Shown: one piece after another, positions 9,646 through 16,640 of the stretch
Numbering within the stretch: position 1 is the stretch's first letter
Layout of the letters: each line of letters begins with the position of its first letter
Origin: Monoglobus pectinilyticus
GTDB taxonomy: Bacteria; Bacillota; Clostridia; Monoglobales; Monoglobaceae
Assembly (NCBI RefSeq): GCF_002874775.1
Contig: NZ_CP020991.1
Span: forward strand, 1,865,225 to 1,929,224
Length of the DNA: 64,000 nucleotides
Direction of reading: 5' to 3'
The notes under the pieces: generated by a model
The model's input: the letters and a program-made list of their open reading frames with translations, nothing else
Told to the model about the DNA's origin: nothing
Databases searched by the model: none
Program-made: the position numbers and the translations under genes

Positions 9646-11002
9646 AAGAATCATACGCGTCCTGATTGCCATCTCGCTGCTTTTTTTGGCGCTGGTTACT
9701 TATTTATTGTGGTTTAATATGTTTCGTGCCAAGGATGTGTATACAAACTCATATAATAAACGCCAGTGGGAGAGCGAACAGCAGGTTCAGCGCGGAGAGA
9801 TATATTCTCAGGACGGGGTGCTGCTTGCCGAAACGGAGATAGACGGTGACGCTAGAATCAGGAAGTATCCAAAGGGAAGATTATATTCTCACATAATCGG
9901 ATATTGTTCTCAGGTGTATGGAAAAACTCAGCTTGAAATGAGCCATGATGATGACCTTATTGGAAAAGGCACAATAAGCTTGACTTTGAATGAGATAAAG
10001 CACGGTAATAATCTCAATCTTACTATAAACGATGAACTTCAGGAGTACGCATATGAACAGCTCGACGGAAGGGATGGAGCTATTGTGGCTATGGAACCTA
10101 CTACCGGACAAATCTTGGCAATGGTGAGTCTGCCCGACTTTAATCCGGAAACAATTGAAAAGGATTGGCCGTCAATGATGGAGGATGAGAATTCACCGTT
10201 TTTAGCAAGGGCAACACAGGGATTATATCCGCCGGGATCGACATATAAAATTGTTACAGCTGCAGGAGTGTATGACAACGGAATGACCACTGAAACTTTT
10301 GACGATGAAGGATTATTTAAAAAAGACGACGTAACCGTATATAATTATAATAAAGAATCTTTTGGAAAATTAGATATAAAGACCGCATTTGAAGTGTCTA
10401 GTAATTATGTGTTTTGTACTTTAGGGTATGAGATGGGTGCGGACGCGGTAAAAGCTGAAGCTGAAAAGTTTGGGGTAAACAAATCATTTGAGTTTGATAT
10501 TCCGGTTTCACAAAGTCAGATTCAATATAAAAAGATGACAGATTTAGACGGCGCCTTGGTGTCTATTGGACAGGGTGGGCTGGTTATGACTCCTCTGCAT
10601 GTGGCAATGATGGCGAGCGCCGTTGCTAATAATGGAAAGATGATGAAACCGTATCTCGTGGAGACTGTAACAACCGAGAACGGGACTGTTATAGGACAGA
10701 CAAAGCCTTCAGTTTTATATGACAGCATTGGAACTGCATGTGCTGACTATATCGAAGATATGATGATAGGCGTTGTTGAGGATGGAACAGGTACAGGGGC
10801 TCAAATCAGCGGTATAACAGTGGCCGGCAAGACGGGAACAGCTGAGAATGAAACTGATAAAGACCATGCATGGTTTGTAGGTTATGCTCCTGTAGAAAAC
10901 CCGACTATATGTGTTGCTGTGGTTCTTGAAAATGCGGCAACTTCGGGAGGAAAGTCCGCGGTTCCTATAGCCAAAAATATAATTAGAAAGTTTTTAAAGT
11001 GA
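9632..11002 (+). CDS. Class B penicillin-binding protein (PbpA-like transpeptidase)
   Basis: 456 residues: a short cytoplasmic start, one membrane helix (about 10-30), a small pedestal domain and a transpeptidase domain. All three catalytic motifs are visible: STYK with Ser203, SSN at 256-258 and KTG at 400-402. It lacks the long N-terminal dimerisation region of PBP2 or FtsI and is similar in size to actinobacterial PbpA. It would cross-link the strands made by the overlapping FtsW/RodA partner. The start overlaps the end of that gene, with a GAAAGGGGGAG ribosome site inside it. Confidence 0.93.
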   Translation: MRTNKRIIRVLIAISLLFLALVTYLLWFNMFRAKDVYTNSYNKRQWESEQQVQRGEIYSQDGVLLAETEIDGDARIRKYPKGRLYSHIIGYCSQVYGKTQLEMSHDDDLIGKGTISLTLNEIKHGNNLNLTINDELQEYAYEQLDGRDGAIVAMEPTTGQILAMVSLPDFNPETIEKDWPSMMEDENSPFLARATQGLYPPGSTYKIVTAAGVYDNGMTTETFDDEGLFKKDDVTVYNYNKESFGKLDIKTAFEVSSNYVFCTLGYEMGADAVKAEAEKFGVNKSFEFDIPVSQSQIQYKKMTDLDGALVSIGQGGLVMTPLHVAMMASAVANNGKMMKPYLVETVTTENGTVIGQTKPSVLYDSIGTACADYIEDMMIGVVEDGTGTGAQISGITVAGKTGTAENETDKDHAWFVGYAPVENPTICVAVVLENAATSGGKSAVPIAKNIIRKFLK

Positions 11003-11038
11003 TTGTGCAGAACGGATAATATTAATTAGATCGAAACG

Positions 11039-11069
11039 GACGCCCAAATTAAAAGGCGTTAGTTTTGTT
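11039..11069 (+). terminator. Weak terminator-like hairpin after the PBP gene
   Basis: A stem of about 5-6 bp (acgcc / ggcgt) with a 10-nt loop and a broken T-run. Read-through into the repeat array downstream is plausible. Confidence 0.35.
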
Positions 11070-11175
11070 AAGAGCAGATATTAAATTTTGTGTGTTTAAG
11101 GTTTGTATTTGTTCTCTGCGATCAGTTGCGGCAATAATTTTTATTTTACACCGCGCATGCGTAAACACACATGGA

Positions 11176-11489
11176 GTAGTTTGTCATAATTCTTTTATAA
11201 TAAAAATAACCGTGACTGCGCGCCTAACGCGGCAAACTGCGTTTGCCCTGCCGATGCTTGCAAAACCACATTTTATAATAAATTTGTTTTAGAAATATTA
11301 TTCTATAAATAGTGTGTTATAGTGAACATCGGCAGGGTGTGACCCGACCTGTAAAGGTTGGTGTGATACAAAGTAACTTGTTTTATTATAGCCTTCAACG
11401 TCAATAAATTGCTTAGTTGTGATGTATTGTGTGCTTGCACACCTCGTTAGGTGAGCTGTCATCTCACGCGAAGCGTGAATATAAGTAGA
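11176..11489 (+). repeat. Repeat unit, copy 1
   Basis: Possible pairing in RNA form: outer stem cgcctaacg (11221-11229) with cgttaggtg (11445-11453, one G-U); hairpin ggcaaac/gtttgcc (11231-11247); an 11-bp perfect pairing of ccctgccgatg (11246-11256) with catcggcaggg (11328-11338); hairpin ccgacct/aggttgg (11344-11361, one G-U); hairpin gtgtgc/gcacac (11429-11442), overlapping and so exclusive with hairpin cacct/aggtg (11440-11453); and hairpin tcacgc/gcgtga (11464-11478). Confidence 0.85.
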
Positions 11490-11802
11490 GAAATTTGTCA
11501 TAAATCTTTTATAGTAAAAATAACTGAAGCTGCGCGCCTAACGCGGCAAACTGCGTTTGCCCTGCCGATGCTTGCAAAACCACAATTTATAATAAATTTG
11601 GTTTAGAAATATTATTCTATAAATAGTGTGTTATAGTGAACATCGGCAGGGTGTGACCCGACCTGTAAAGGTTGGTGTGATACAAAGTGACCTGTTTTAA
11701 TTAGCCTTCAATGTCAATAAATTGCTTAGTTGTGATGTATTGTGTGCTTGCACACCTCGTTAGGTGAACATTCATCTCACGCGAAGCGTGAATAAAAATA
11801 GA
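11490..11802 (+). repeat. Repeat unit, copy 2
   Basis: Repeats copy 1 with few substitutions from its gcgcgcctaacg block (11532) onward, keeping every stem listed for copy 1: outer stem 11535-11543 with 11758-11766, and the 11-bp pairing 11560-11570 with 11641-11651. Differences fall mainly in the AT-rich leader and in the stretch before the cttagttgtgatg block. Confidence 0.85.
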
Positions 11803-11885
11803 ATAGTTTATCATAATTCTTTTATAGTAAAAGTAACCGGAACTGCGCGCCTAACGAGGCAGATTTCATCTGCATATCACAACCA
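11803..11885 (+). repeat. Repeat unit, copy 3 (truncated, diverged)
   Basis: Shares the leader and the gcgcgcctaacg block (11845-11856), then departs. At the position of the first hairpin it has gcagat / atctgc (11859-11864 with 11868-11873) instead of ggcaaac / gtttgcc. Two base pairs have changed on both sides, so the hairpin survives although its sequence differs. Confidence 0.75.
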
Positions 11886-11948
11886 AGTTATTTATATATG
11901 ACAACTAAGTTAATTATTGGCGTTTAAAGTATATATAACATTATATGG

Positions 11949-11987
11949 TTTGTATAACATACACTTTCAAATAAAAGTGTAGCCACA
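11949..11987 (+). repeat. Hairpin-bearing direct repeat, copy A
   Basis: Begins tttgtataaca, contains acactttcaaataaaagtgt (ACACTTT paired with AAAGTGT) and ends agccaca. A second version lies at 12082-12117. Confidence 0.7.
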
Positions 11988-11988
11988 A

Positions 11989-12029
11989 TTGACATTGAAG
12001 GCTAATTAAAACAGGTCACTTTGTATCAC
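11989..12029 (-). repeat. Perfect 41-bp inverted copy of part of repeat unit 2
   Basis: All 41 bases are the reverse complement of 11677-11717, which lies inside copy 2 (the segment from gtgatacaaag to cttcaatgtcaa). It matches copy 2 rather than the diverged copy 1 version. Similarity weakens beyond 12029. Confidence 0.92.
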
Positions 12030-12081
12030 GCCCACCTTGCAGATGGGGTCACAGACATTACAACTTTATCAAAACAATTGA

Positions 12082-12117
12082 TTTGTATAACACACACTTT
12101 AAAAAAGTGTGGTCACA
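12082..12117 (+). repeat. Hairpin-bearing direct repeat, copy B
   Basis: Begins tttgtataaca, contains a perfect 8-bp hairpin cacacttt / aaagtgtg with a 3-nt loop and ends ggtcaca. It is directly followed by agccctccgatacttgc, a degenerate version of the gccctgccgatgcttgc block of the 314-bp unit. Confidence 0.7.
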
Positions 12118-12271
12118 GCCCTCCGATACTTGCTAAATCATATTTTTATGTTTATAATACTTAAATTTAATATTTCAGTCCGATTTAAATGTAATCTTTT
12201 TATTCCAAGTCTTAGTTTACATGATTTAAAGTATAATATGTTAATATTGTATAACACACGTTTAATATAAC

Positions 12272-12319
12272 ATAAGCATAGTCAGAGCTTAATAAAACTT
12301 TTGACTATGCTTATTTTTA
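12272..12319 (+). terminator. Strong plus-strand terminator closing the repeat region
   Basis: A perfect 13-bp stem (ataagcatagtca / tgactatgcttat) with a 17-nt loop and a plus-side TTTTTAT tail. On the minus strand the bases after the stem are not T-rich, so it reads as plus-oriented. No plus-strand gene precedes it closer than the PBP gene, which suggests the repeat array is transcribed left to right. Confidence 0.7.
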
Positions 12320-12421
12320 TACTACTTTTAAAAATATATTAATTTTAAATAATTGTAACCGCGTAAACTATTGCATATCAATAGTTTAACTTTTACTTAA
12401 TATTTATATTATAACACGATG

Positions 12422-12985
12422 TTATCTAACTTCTGCGTTATCCCAGAGTTTGTCTGCATCTCCCATTTTGCCCAAAAAGTCTGAAACTTTTGATTTAAAC
12501 TCTGATACATCTCCGCTGACAGCGGAAGTAACAGCAGATTCAAAACCGGCCATTGCGTCATAAGCAGCTGTGGCAGCATCTGATATTTTTCCGTAAGATT
12601 CCTGATATTCCTCGGGGGCGTTTGCTATAGTGTCTGAGAGAGTTTTTGTTTTTTCCTCTAAATCATTTTTAATATCAGAAAATTCTTTGCCCCATGCGGC
12701 TATGTCCTCTTCAGAACTGAGAGTAGACGCTTTTCCAATAAGAGCTCTGAGGGATTCGCGGCTCTCTTCGATAGCTTCGGCCTGTTTTTTTACATCATCG
12801 ACATTATTTCCGATTTCATCGCTTGCCGAAGGTTCATTTGTTACAGCCGAATCTGATGCTGAGGTCGGTTCAGTTTGCTTCATGGTATCAGTCGCTTTGT
12901 TTGAGTCGCCGTTTCCGCATGACGCTAAGCTTAGTATCATTGCACACGCTGCCGTTATGACTAATAATCTTTTTACAAATTTCAT
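12422..12985 (-). CDS. Small secreted lipoprotein of unknown function
   Basis: 187 residues with a lipoprotein signal peptide: MKFVKR, hydrophobic core and lipobox LASC with the lipid-carrying Cys at about residue 23. A Ser/Thr/Asn-rich low-complexity stretch (about 25-60) leads to a mostly helical, charged C-terminal region. No family is recognised. It would be anchored to the outer face of the membrane. AAAGGAGG lies 6 nt upstream and a strong promoter further up. It stands alone, divergent from the amine-oxidase-N protein gene. Confidence 0.85.
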   Translation of the reverse strand: MKFVKRLLVITAACAMILSLASCGNGDSNKATDTMKQTEPTSASDSAVTNEPSASDEIGNNVDDVKKQAEAIEESRESLRALIGKASTLSSEEDIAAWGKEFSDIKNDLEEKTKTLSDTIANAPEEYQESYGKISDAATAAYDAMAGFESAVTSAVSGDVSEFKSKVSDFLGKMGDADKLWDNAEVR

Positions 12986-13016
12986 ATAATTGCCTCCTTT
13001 AATTTTGTACGAGCAC

Positions 13017-13045
13017 AGTATAACACGATAAAATATTTATGTCAA
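13017..13045 (-). promoter_or_regulatory. Promoter of the lipoprotein gene
   Basis: On the minus strand: TTGACA (13045-13040), 17-bp spacer, TATACT (13022-13017). Confidence 0.8.
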
Positions 13046-13168
13046 TATAGTTTATAAAAATAAAAATTACAACGATATAACAATTTTTAAGAAAAATGTC
13101 GAATTATTTCGTTTGATATATAAATGTTTATAATAAAATATTTGTTCTTAACAAATGCGTAAATATGA

Positions 13169-13197
13169 TTGACGGAACAAAAGTTTTATTGTATAAT
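13169..13197 (+). promoter_or_regulatory. Promoter of the amine-oxidase-N/SH3 protein gene
   Basis: TTGACG, 17-bp spacer, TATAAT, about 45 bp before the start codon. Confidence 0.8.
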
Positions 13198-13241
13198 AAT
13201 AGTATAAAAGGAAGTTATATATAATAAAAGGGGGCAGTGTT

Positions 13242-14702
13242 ATGAAAAAGGTATTTTTTAGCTTTTTGGGGTTTGCAGCAATGGTTTGTCTTATTTGCGG
13301 AACAGTGTTTGCTGATTATAACAATGTAACTATTTATGTAAATGATAAAGTGGTTCAGTCTTCGCAACCGGGCGTAGTTATAAATGATACTACTTTTGTT
13401 CCGGTCAGAATTGTATCTGAGACATTGGGGTGCACTGTTGAATGGAACGAGGCAGAACAATGCGTTACTATTACTAAAGAAAATATAATTTTAAATATGA
13501 CTATTGGAAGCGTCAATGTTACGGATGGAACAGATGCAGTATACCAGCTTCCTGAAGCTCCTTTTGTTTTAAATGACAGCGTGACAATGGTCCCGGTTAG
13601 ATTTGTATCTGAGAAGCTGGGAATGAGTGTGAAATGGGACGAGACTTCCACCACAGTTTTTATTAACAGTGATTCATCTTATAATAATATAACAAACTTA
13701 CCGGTTTACTATAAAGCATCGTTTGAGGATAAGCTAACTAATATTATAAATTATAATTTTAACGGTGATTTTTATCAGGCACAAGCTATAATTGGTTTGG
13801 TGACAGATAGTGAAATAGAATCCGCAAGAATTATAAATCCTATTGGTCTTGCTGAGTTTTATACTCAAAAAGAAACAACTGAGCGAAATATCCAACTAAT
13901 GGCTAATGGACTGCCTAACGAGATTGAACAGCAGCTGGCTGATACAAGAGCATATCTTGATAATGCTATAAATTTGTATAATCAGGGACTGTATTATGAG
14001 GCGGCTGACGCTTTGAGTGATTTTTATTTGTACAGAACTATTCCGGCGTTGGTTGACGAATATAACCAACTTGTTTCAGATATTAAGGAACAAATTAATT
14101 ATTTGCCTTACCGTACTCTAAATGATATTAGAAAAATGGTAGAAAACGGTGACTATTATGGAGCTTATGCCAGAGTGAACGCTTTCCTTGAGCAAGGGAA
14201 TCTAAGCGATGACGTGCGCAATACCGCTGAAATACTTAGGGGAGAAATTGAGGATGAGATTGCAGCGTATGAGCGTTCTCAAGAGGTTGTCGGATATAGA
14301 TATGTTACAAATGTGGCGAATGCAGTAAATTTTAGACAGAAACCAAGCGCATCATCAACAATTATAACTACCATTCCTTATGGAACACGGATAGGATATG
14401 TTGAGGATGCAAACAGCGAATATGCTCGTGTAAAATATGACAATATGTATGGATATGTAGCTAAGTTTTACTTGTCGAATTATTCTCCGCCGAAACAATA
14501 TTCCGCTGTCAGGTATGTTTGGCGTTCCGGCGCTGTAGAGATGCTTGACCAGCCAAGAAGCGGAGCAGGCATTATTCTAACTCTTGCGGCTGAGACGCCT
14601 GTTGGTCTTGTGGAGATTGTTTCTGATACCTATGCCAGGGTAGATTATGATGGAAATCAGGGATATATAAGAAGAGATCAGTTGGTGCTTTCTGTTCAGT
14701 AA
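13242..14702 (+). CDS. Secreted protein with copper-amine-oxidase-N-like and SH3-like domains
   Basis: 486 residues. A signal peptide (cleavage near VFA-D, residue 25) is followed by a two-repeat copper amine oxidase N-terminal-like domain (about 28-145), recognised by the paired FVPVRIVSETLG and MVPVRFVSEKLG blocks with W-N/D-E after each. This domain is common in secreted clostridial proteins and is thought to act in wall or surface binding; no oxidase domain is present. A helical middle (about 155-345) follows, then two bacterial SH3-like repeats (about 350-408 and 415-486; the first with the VNFRQKPS block), which typically bind peptidoglycan. It is probably a wall-associated protein. AAAGGGGG precedes the start, and the gene has its own promoter and terminator. 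Confidence 0.85.
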   Translation: MKKVFFSFLGFAAMVCLICGTVFADYNNVTIYVNDKVVQSSQPGVVINDTTFVPVRIVSETLGCTVEWNEAEQCVTITKENIILNMTIGSVNVTDGTDAVYQLPEAPFVLNDSVTMVPVRFVSEKLGMSVKWDETSTTVFINSDSSYNNITNLPVYYKASFEDKLTNIINYNFNGDFYQAQAIIGLVTDSEIESARIINPIGLAEFYTQKETTERNIQLMANGLPNEIEQQLADTRAYLDNAINLYNQGLYYEAADALSDFYLYRTIPALVDEYNQLVSDIKEQINYLPYRTLNDIRKMVENGDYYGAYARVNAFLEQGNLSDDVRNTAEILRGEIEDEIAAYERSQEVVGYRYVTNVANAVNFRQKPSASSTIITTIPYGTRIGYVEDANSEYARVKYDNMYGYVAKFYLSNYSPPKQYSAVRYVWRSGAVEMLDQPRSGAGIILTLAAETPVGLVEIVSDTYARVDYDGNQGYIRRDQLVLSVQ

Positions 14703-14742
14703 AATAAATTTTGAAGTTAATTATTTTATATTATAATATTGT

Positions 14743-14775
14743 AAATACGTCTCTTTTATGGAGACGTATTTTTTG
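14743..14775 (+). terminator. Rho-independent terminator
   Basis: An 11-bp perfect stem (aaatacgtctc / gagacgtattt) with a 7-nt loop, ending in a T-run. Confidence 0.92.
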
Positions 14776-14780
14776 TATAA

Positions 14781-14809
14781 TTGACATTTAATCATTGAAG
14801 GAGTATAAT
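14781..14809 (+). promoter_or_regulatory. Promoter of ispE
   Basis: Consensus TTGACA, 17-bp spacer, TATAAT. Confidence 0.85.
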
Positions 14810-14849
14810 TCAGGAAAAGAGTTGGCTGGTATAAATGCGGAGGTAAGTA

Positions 14850-15710
14850 ATGGTAAAATCGATAACTGAAAAATGCAGCGCCAAAATAAATATTGCAATA
14901 GATGTTCTTGGAAAATATCCGAATGGCTATCATGAAGTTAGAATGATAATGACTCAGGTTGGTATTTTTGATGTGATAACCATATCTTTAAAAGATGAGA
15001 AGGGGATAGAAATTGCCGGAAGTGATATAAATATGCCCGTTGATGAGAGCAATTTAGCATGGAAAGCTGCCAATGAGTTTTTTAAAGCCATAAAATTTGA
15101 TGGCGGCTGTGATATATATATAGAAAAGCATATACCAATGGGAGCAGGAATGGCAGGAGGCAGTTCCGATGCCGCAGGAGTTATAAACGGGTTAAATAAG
15201 CTTTTTGATTCTCCGTTATCTTTGGAAGAAAGAATGAAAATGGGTAAAAAGCTTGGCGCTGACGTTCCGTTCTGTGTTATGGGAGGCTGTGCTTTGGCTG
15301 AGGGCATTGGTGAAAGATTGACGGTTTTGCCCGAACTTCCTGAAGTTTGTTATTTGATAGCCAAACCGAGACAGAGTATTTCAACAAAGTGGGTCTATGA
15401 GCATCTTGATTATAATAATAAGCCTGTAAATTTGGATATTGACAAAATTATTTCCGGTATAAAGTCTGGAGATTTGAAAAAGATTCAACCATTTATGGGA
15501 AATATACTTGAGAATTCGGCGGTACAGATTTGTCCGCAGGTTAATGTATATAAAGCTGAAATGCTGAATTTGGGAGCTGATATTGCCATGATGAGCGGAA
15601 GCGGAAGTGCTGTTTTTGGAATGTTTGATGATAGGGAATTGGCAGTAAAGGCATATAAGGAGTTTAAATTAAGACATAGTGATGCTGATGGAGTTTGGGT
15701 TCTAGCTTAG
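14850..15710 (+). CDS. ispE: 4-diphosphocytidyl-2-C-methyl-D-erythritol kinase
   Basis: The 286-residue length is usual for IspE. It phosphorylates the 2-hydroxyl of CDP-methylerythritol in the MEP pathway of isoprenoid synthesis, in the cytosol. The GHMP-kinase ATP loop PMGAGMAGGSSDAAG (about residues 92-106), the N-terminal AKINIAIDVLGKYPNGYHEV substrate block and the C-terminal MMSGSGSAVFG block are all present. A GGAGGTAAGTA ribosome site and a consensus promoter precede it. A ferredoxin-like gene follows after 15 bp, likely co-transcribed. Confidence 0.95.
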   Translation: MVKSITEKCSAKINIAIDVLGKYPNGYHEVRMIMTQVGIFDVITISLKDEKGIEIAGSDINMPVDESNLAWKAANEFFKAIKFDGGCDIYIEKHIPMGAGMAGGSSDAAGVINGLNKLFDSPLSLEERMKMGKKLGADVPFCVMGGCALAEGIGERLTVLPELPEVCYLIAKPRQSISTKWVYEHLDYNNKPVNLDIDKIISGIKSGDLKKIQPFMGNILENSAVQICPQVNVYKAEMLNLGADIAMMSGSGSAVFGMFDDRELAVKAYKEFKLRHSDADGVWVLA

Positions 15711-15725
15711 AAAAGAGGAGAAGAA

Positions 15726-16490
15726 ATGAAAATTAATGGAGTGAAAGCAATTTATTTTAGCGCTACGGGTAATACAAAAAGTGTTATAGAGCTGTTCTGC
15801 AAAGCTTTTGACGAGCCGGCGGAATATTTAGATGTAACCGACAACGAGGAATATGGTTGTGAGACTGACAAAAATACATTAGCAGTTATTGGAGTTCCGT
15901 CATTTGGAGGAAGGGTTCCGGCTATTGCCGCCGAAAGAATTAAAAATATTAGGGGAAATAATACTCCTGCATTTATTTTAACTACATATGGAAACAGGGC
16001 TTATGATGATACTTTAAATGAGCTGAGAAGCATTGTTGAAAGTAACGGATTTGTTGTTGCAGGAGCGGCTTCCATAGTTTCAAGGCATTCTATAGTTACT
16101 GATATAGCGGCTGACAGACCTGATAGTAAAGATATTAAAGAAATAAAAGATTATGCGAAAGAGTTTAAAAACAAACTTTTAAATTCACATAATATAAATG
16201 GAATAGAAAATATACCCGGAAATGAGAAGTTCCGTGATTTTGGCGGGGTTCCATTTTCACCTCAGCCAACTAAACAATGCGTATCTTGCGGCATATGTGC
16301 TGAAAAATGTCCGGTTGGAGCTATAGGAAAAGATTATAAAGCAGATTCGGAAAAGTGTATTGCCTGTATGAGATGCGTTTCTGTTTGCCCTAACGGAGCC
16401 AGAGCTGTTTCCAAGCTTGCTTTAAAGATGGTGTCTTTAAAACTTCATAAGGTTTGCGCCGACAGAAAAGAGAACGAACTTTTTATATAA
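15726..16490 (+). CDS. EFR1-type flavodoxin/ferredoxin fusion protein
   Basis: 254 residues. The N-terminal half is flavodoxin-like with an FMN phosphate-binding SATGNTKS loop (residues about 12-19). The C-terminus carries two four-iron-cluster motifs, CVSCGICAEKCPVGAI and CIACMRCVSVCPNGAR (about 185-225), each C-x2-C-x2-C-x3-CP. This is the architecture of the EFR1 family of small electron carriers common in Clostridia. It may move electrons between flavin and Fe-S partners; the specific partner is unknown. As it follows ispE, a role in supplying reductant to the Fe-S enzymes of the MEP pathway is possible but speculative. Confidence 0.88.
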   Translation: MKINGVKAIYFSATGNTKSVIELFCKAFDEPAEYLDVTDNEEYGCETDKNTLAVIGVPSFGGRVPAIAAERIKNIRGNNTPAFILTTYGNRAYDDTLNELRSIVESNGFVVAGAASIVSRHSIVTDIAADRPDSKDIKEIKDYAKEFKNKLLNSHNINGIENIPGNEKFRDFGGVPFSPQPTKQCVSCGICAEKCPVGAIGKDYKADSEKCIACMRCVSVCPNGARAVSKLALKMVSLKLHKVCADRKENELFI

Positions 16491-16550
16491 AAAGTAAAAA
16501 TATATCAAGATTTATTGCATATTATTTGCAAATTTTGAATATATTTTACG

Positions 16551-16580
16551 TTTACAGAACATGTTTTTCTGTGGTATAAT
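16551..16580 (+). promoter_or_regulatory. Promoter of typA
   Basis: TTTACA, 18-bp spacer, then TGG-TATAAT (extended -10). Confidence 0.7.
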
Positions 16581-16593
16581 ATTAAAATGTAAG

Positions 16594-16620
16594 AGACACG
16601 GAGTGCCGTGTCTATTTTCT
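16594..16620 (+). other. Hairpin at the 5' end of the typA leader
   Basis: An 8-bp perfect stem (agacacgg / ccgtgtct) with a 4-nt loop begins about 8-10 nt after the predicted transcript start and is followed by ATTTTCTTG. It is either a short attenuator or a 5' stabilising stem. Confidence 0.6.
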
Positions 16621-16640
16621 TGTTAGAAGGAGTAAAATTT

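Larger units (their letters stand above)
11176..12160. repeat. Array of structured about 314-bp tandem repeats
   Basis: Two nearly full copies (period 314 bp), a truncated third copy (period 313), an inverted fragment and degenerate pieces occupy the gene-free stretch between the PBP gene and the lipoprotein gene. From base 11218 on, the first two copies differ at only a few positions. Each unit carries several short perfect hairpins and longer-range complementary segments. It holds no open frame with a ribosome site. A strong plus-oriented terminator at 12272 closes the region. Confidence 0.9.

Noticed and set aside
11065-11292. Plus-strand open frame of 75 codons running into repeat copy 1
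   Set aside because: TTG start without a ribosome site, composition typical of random AT-rich DNA, and its second half is repeat sequence.
11298-11501. Minus-strand open frame of 67 codons within the repeat array
   Set aside because: It follows the hairpins of the repeat, has no ribosome site, and is not kept open in the same form in the second copy.
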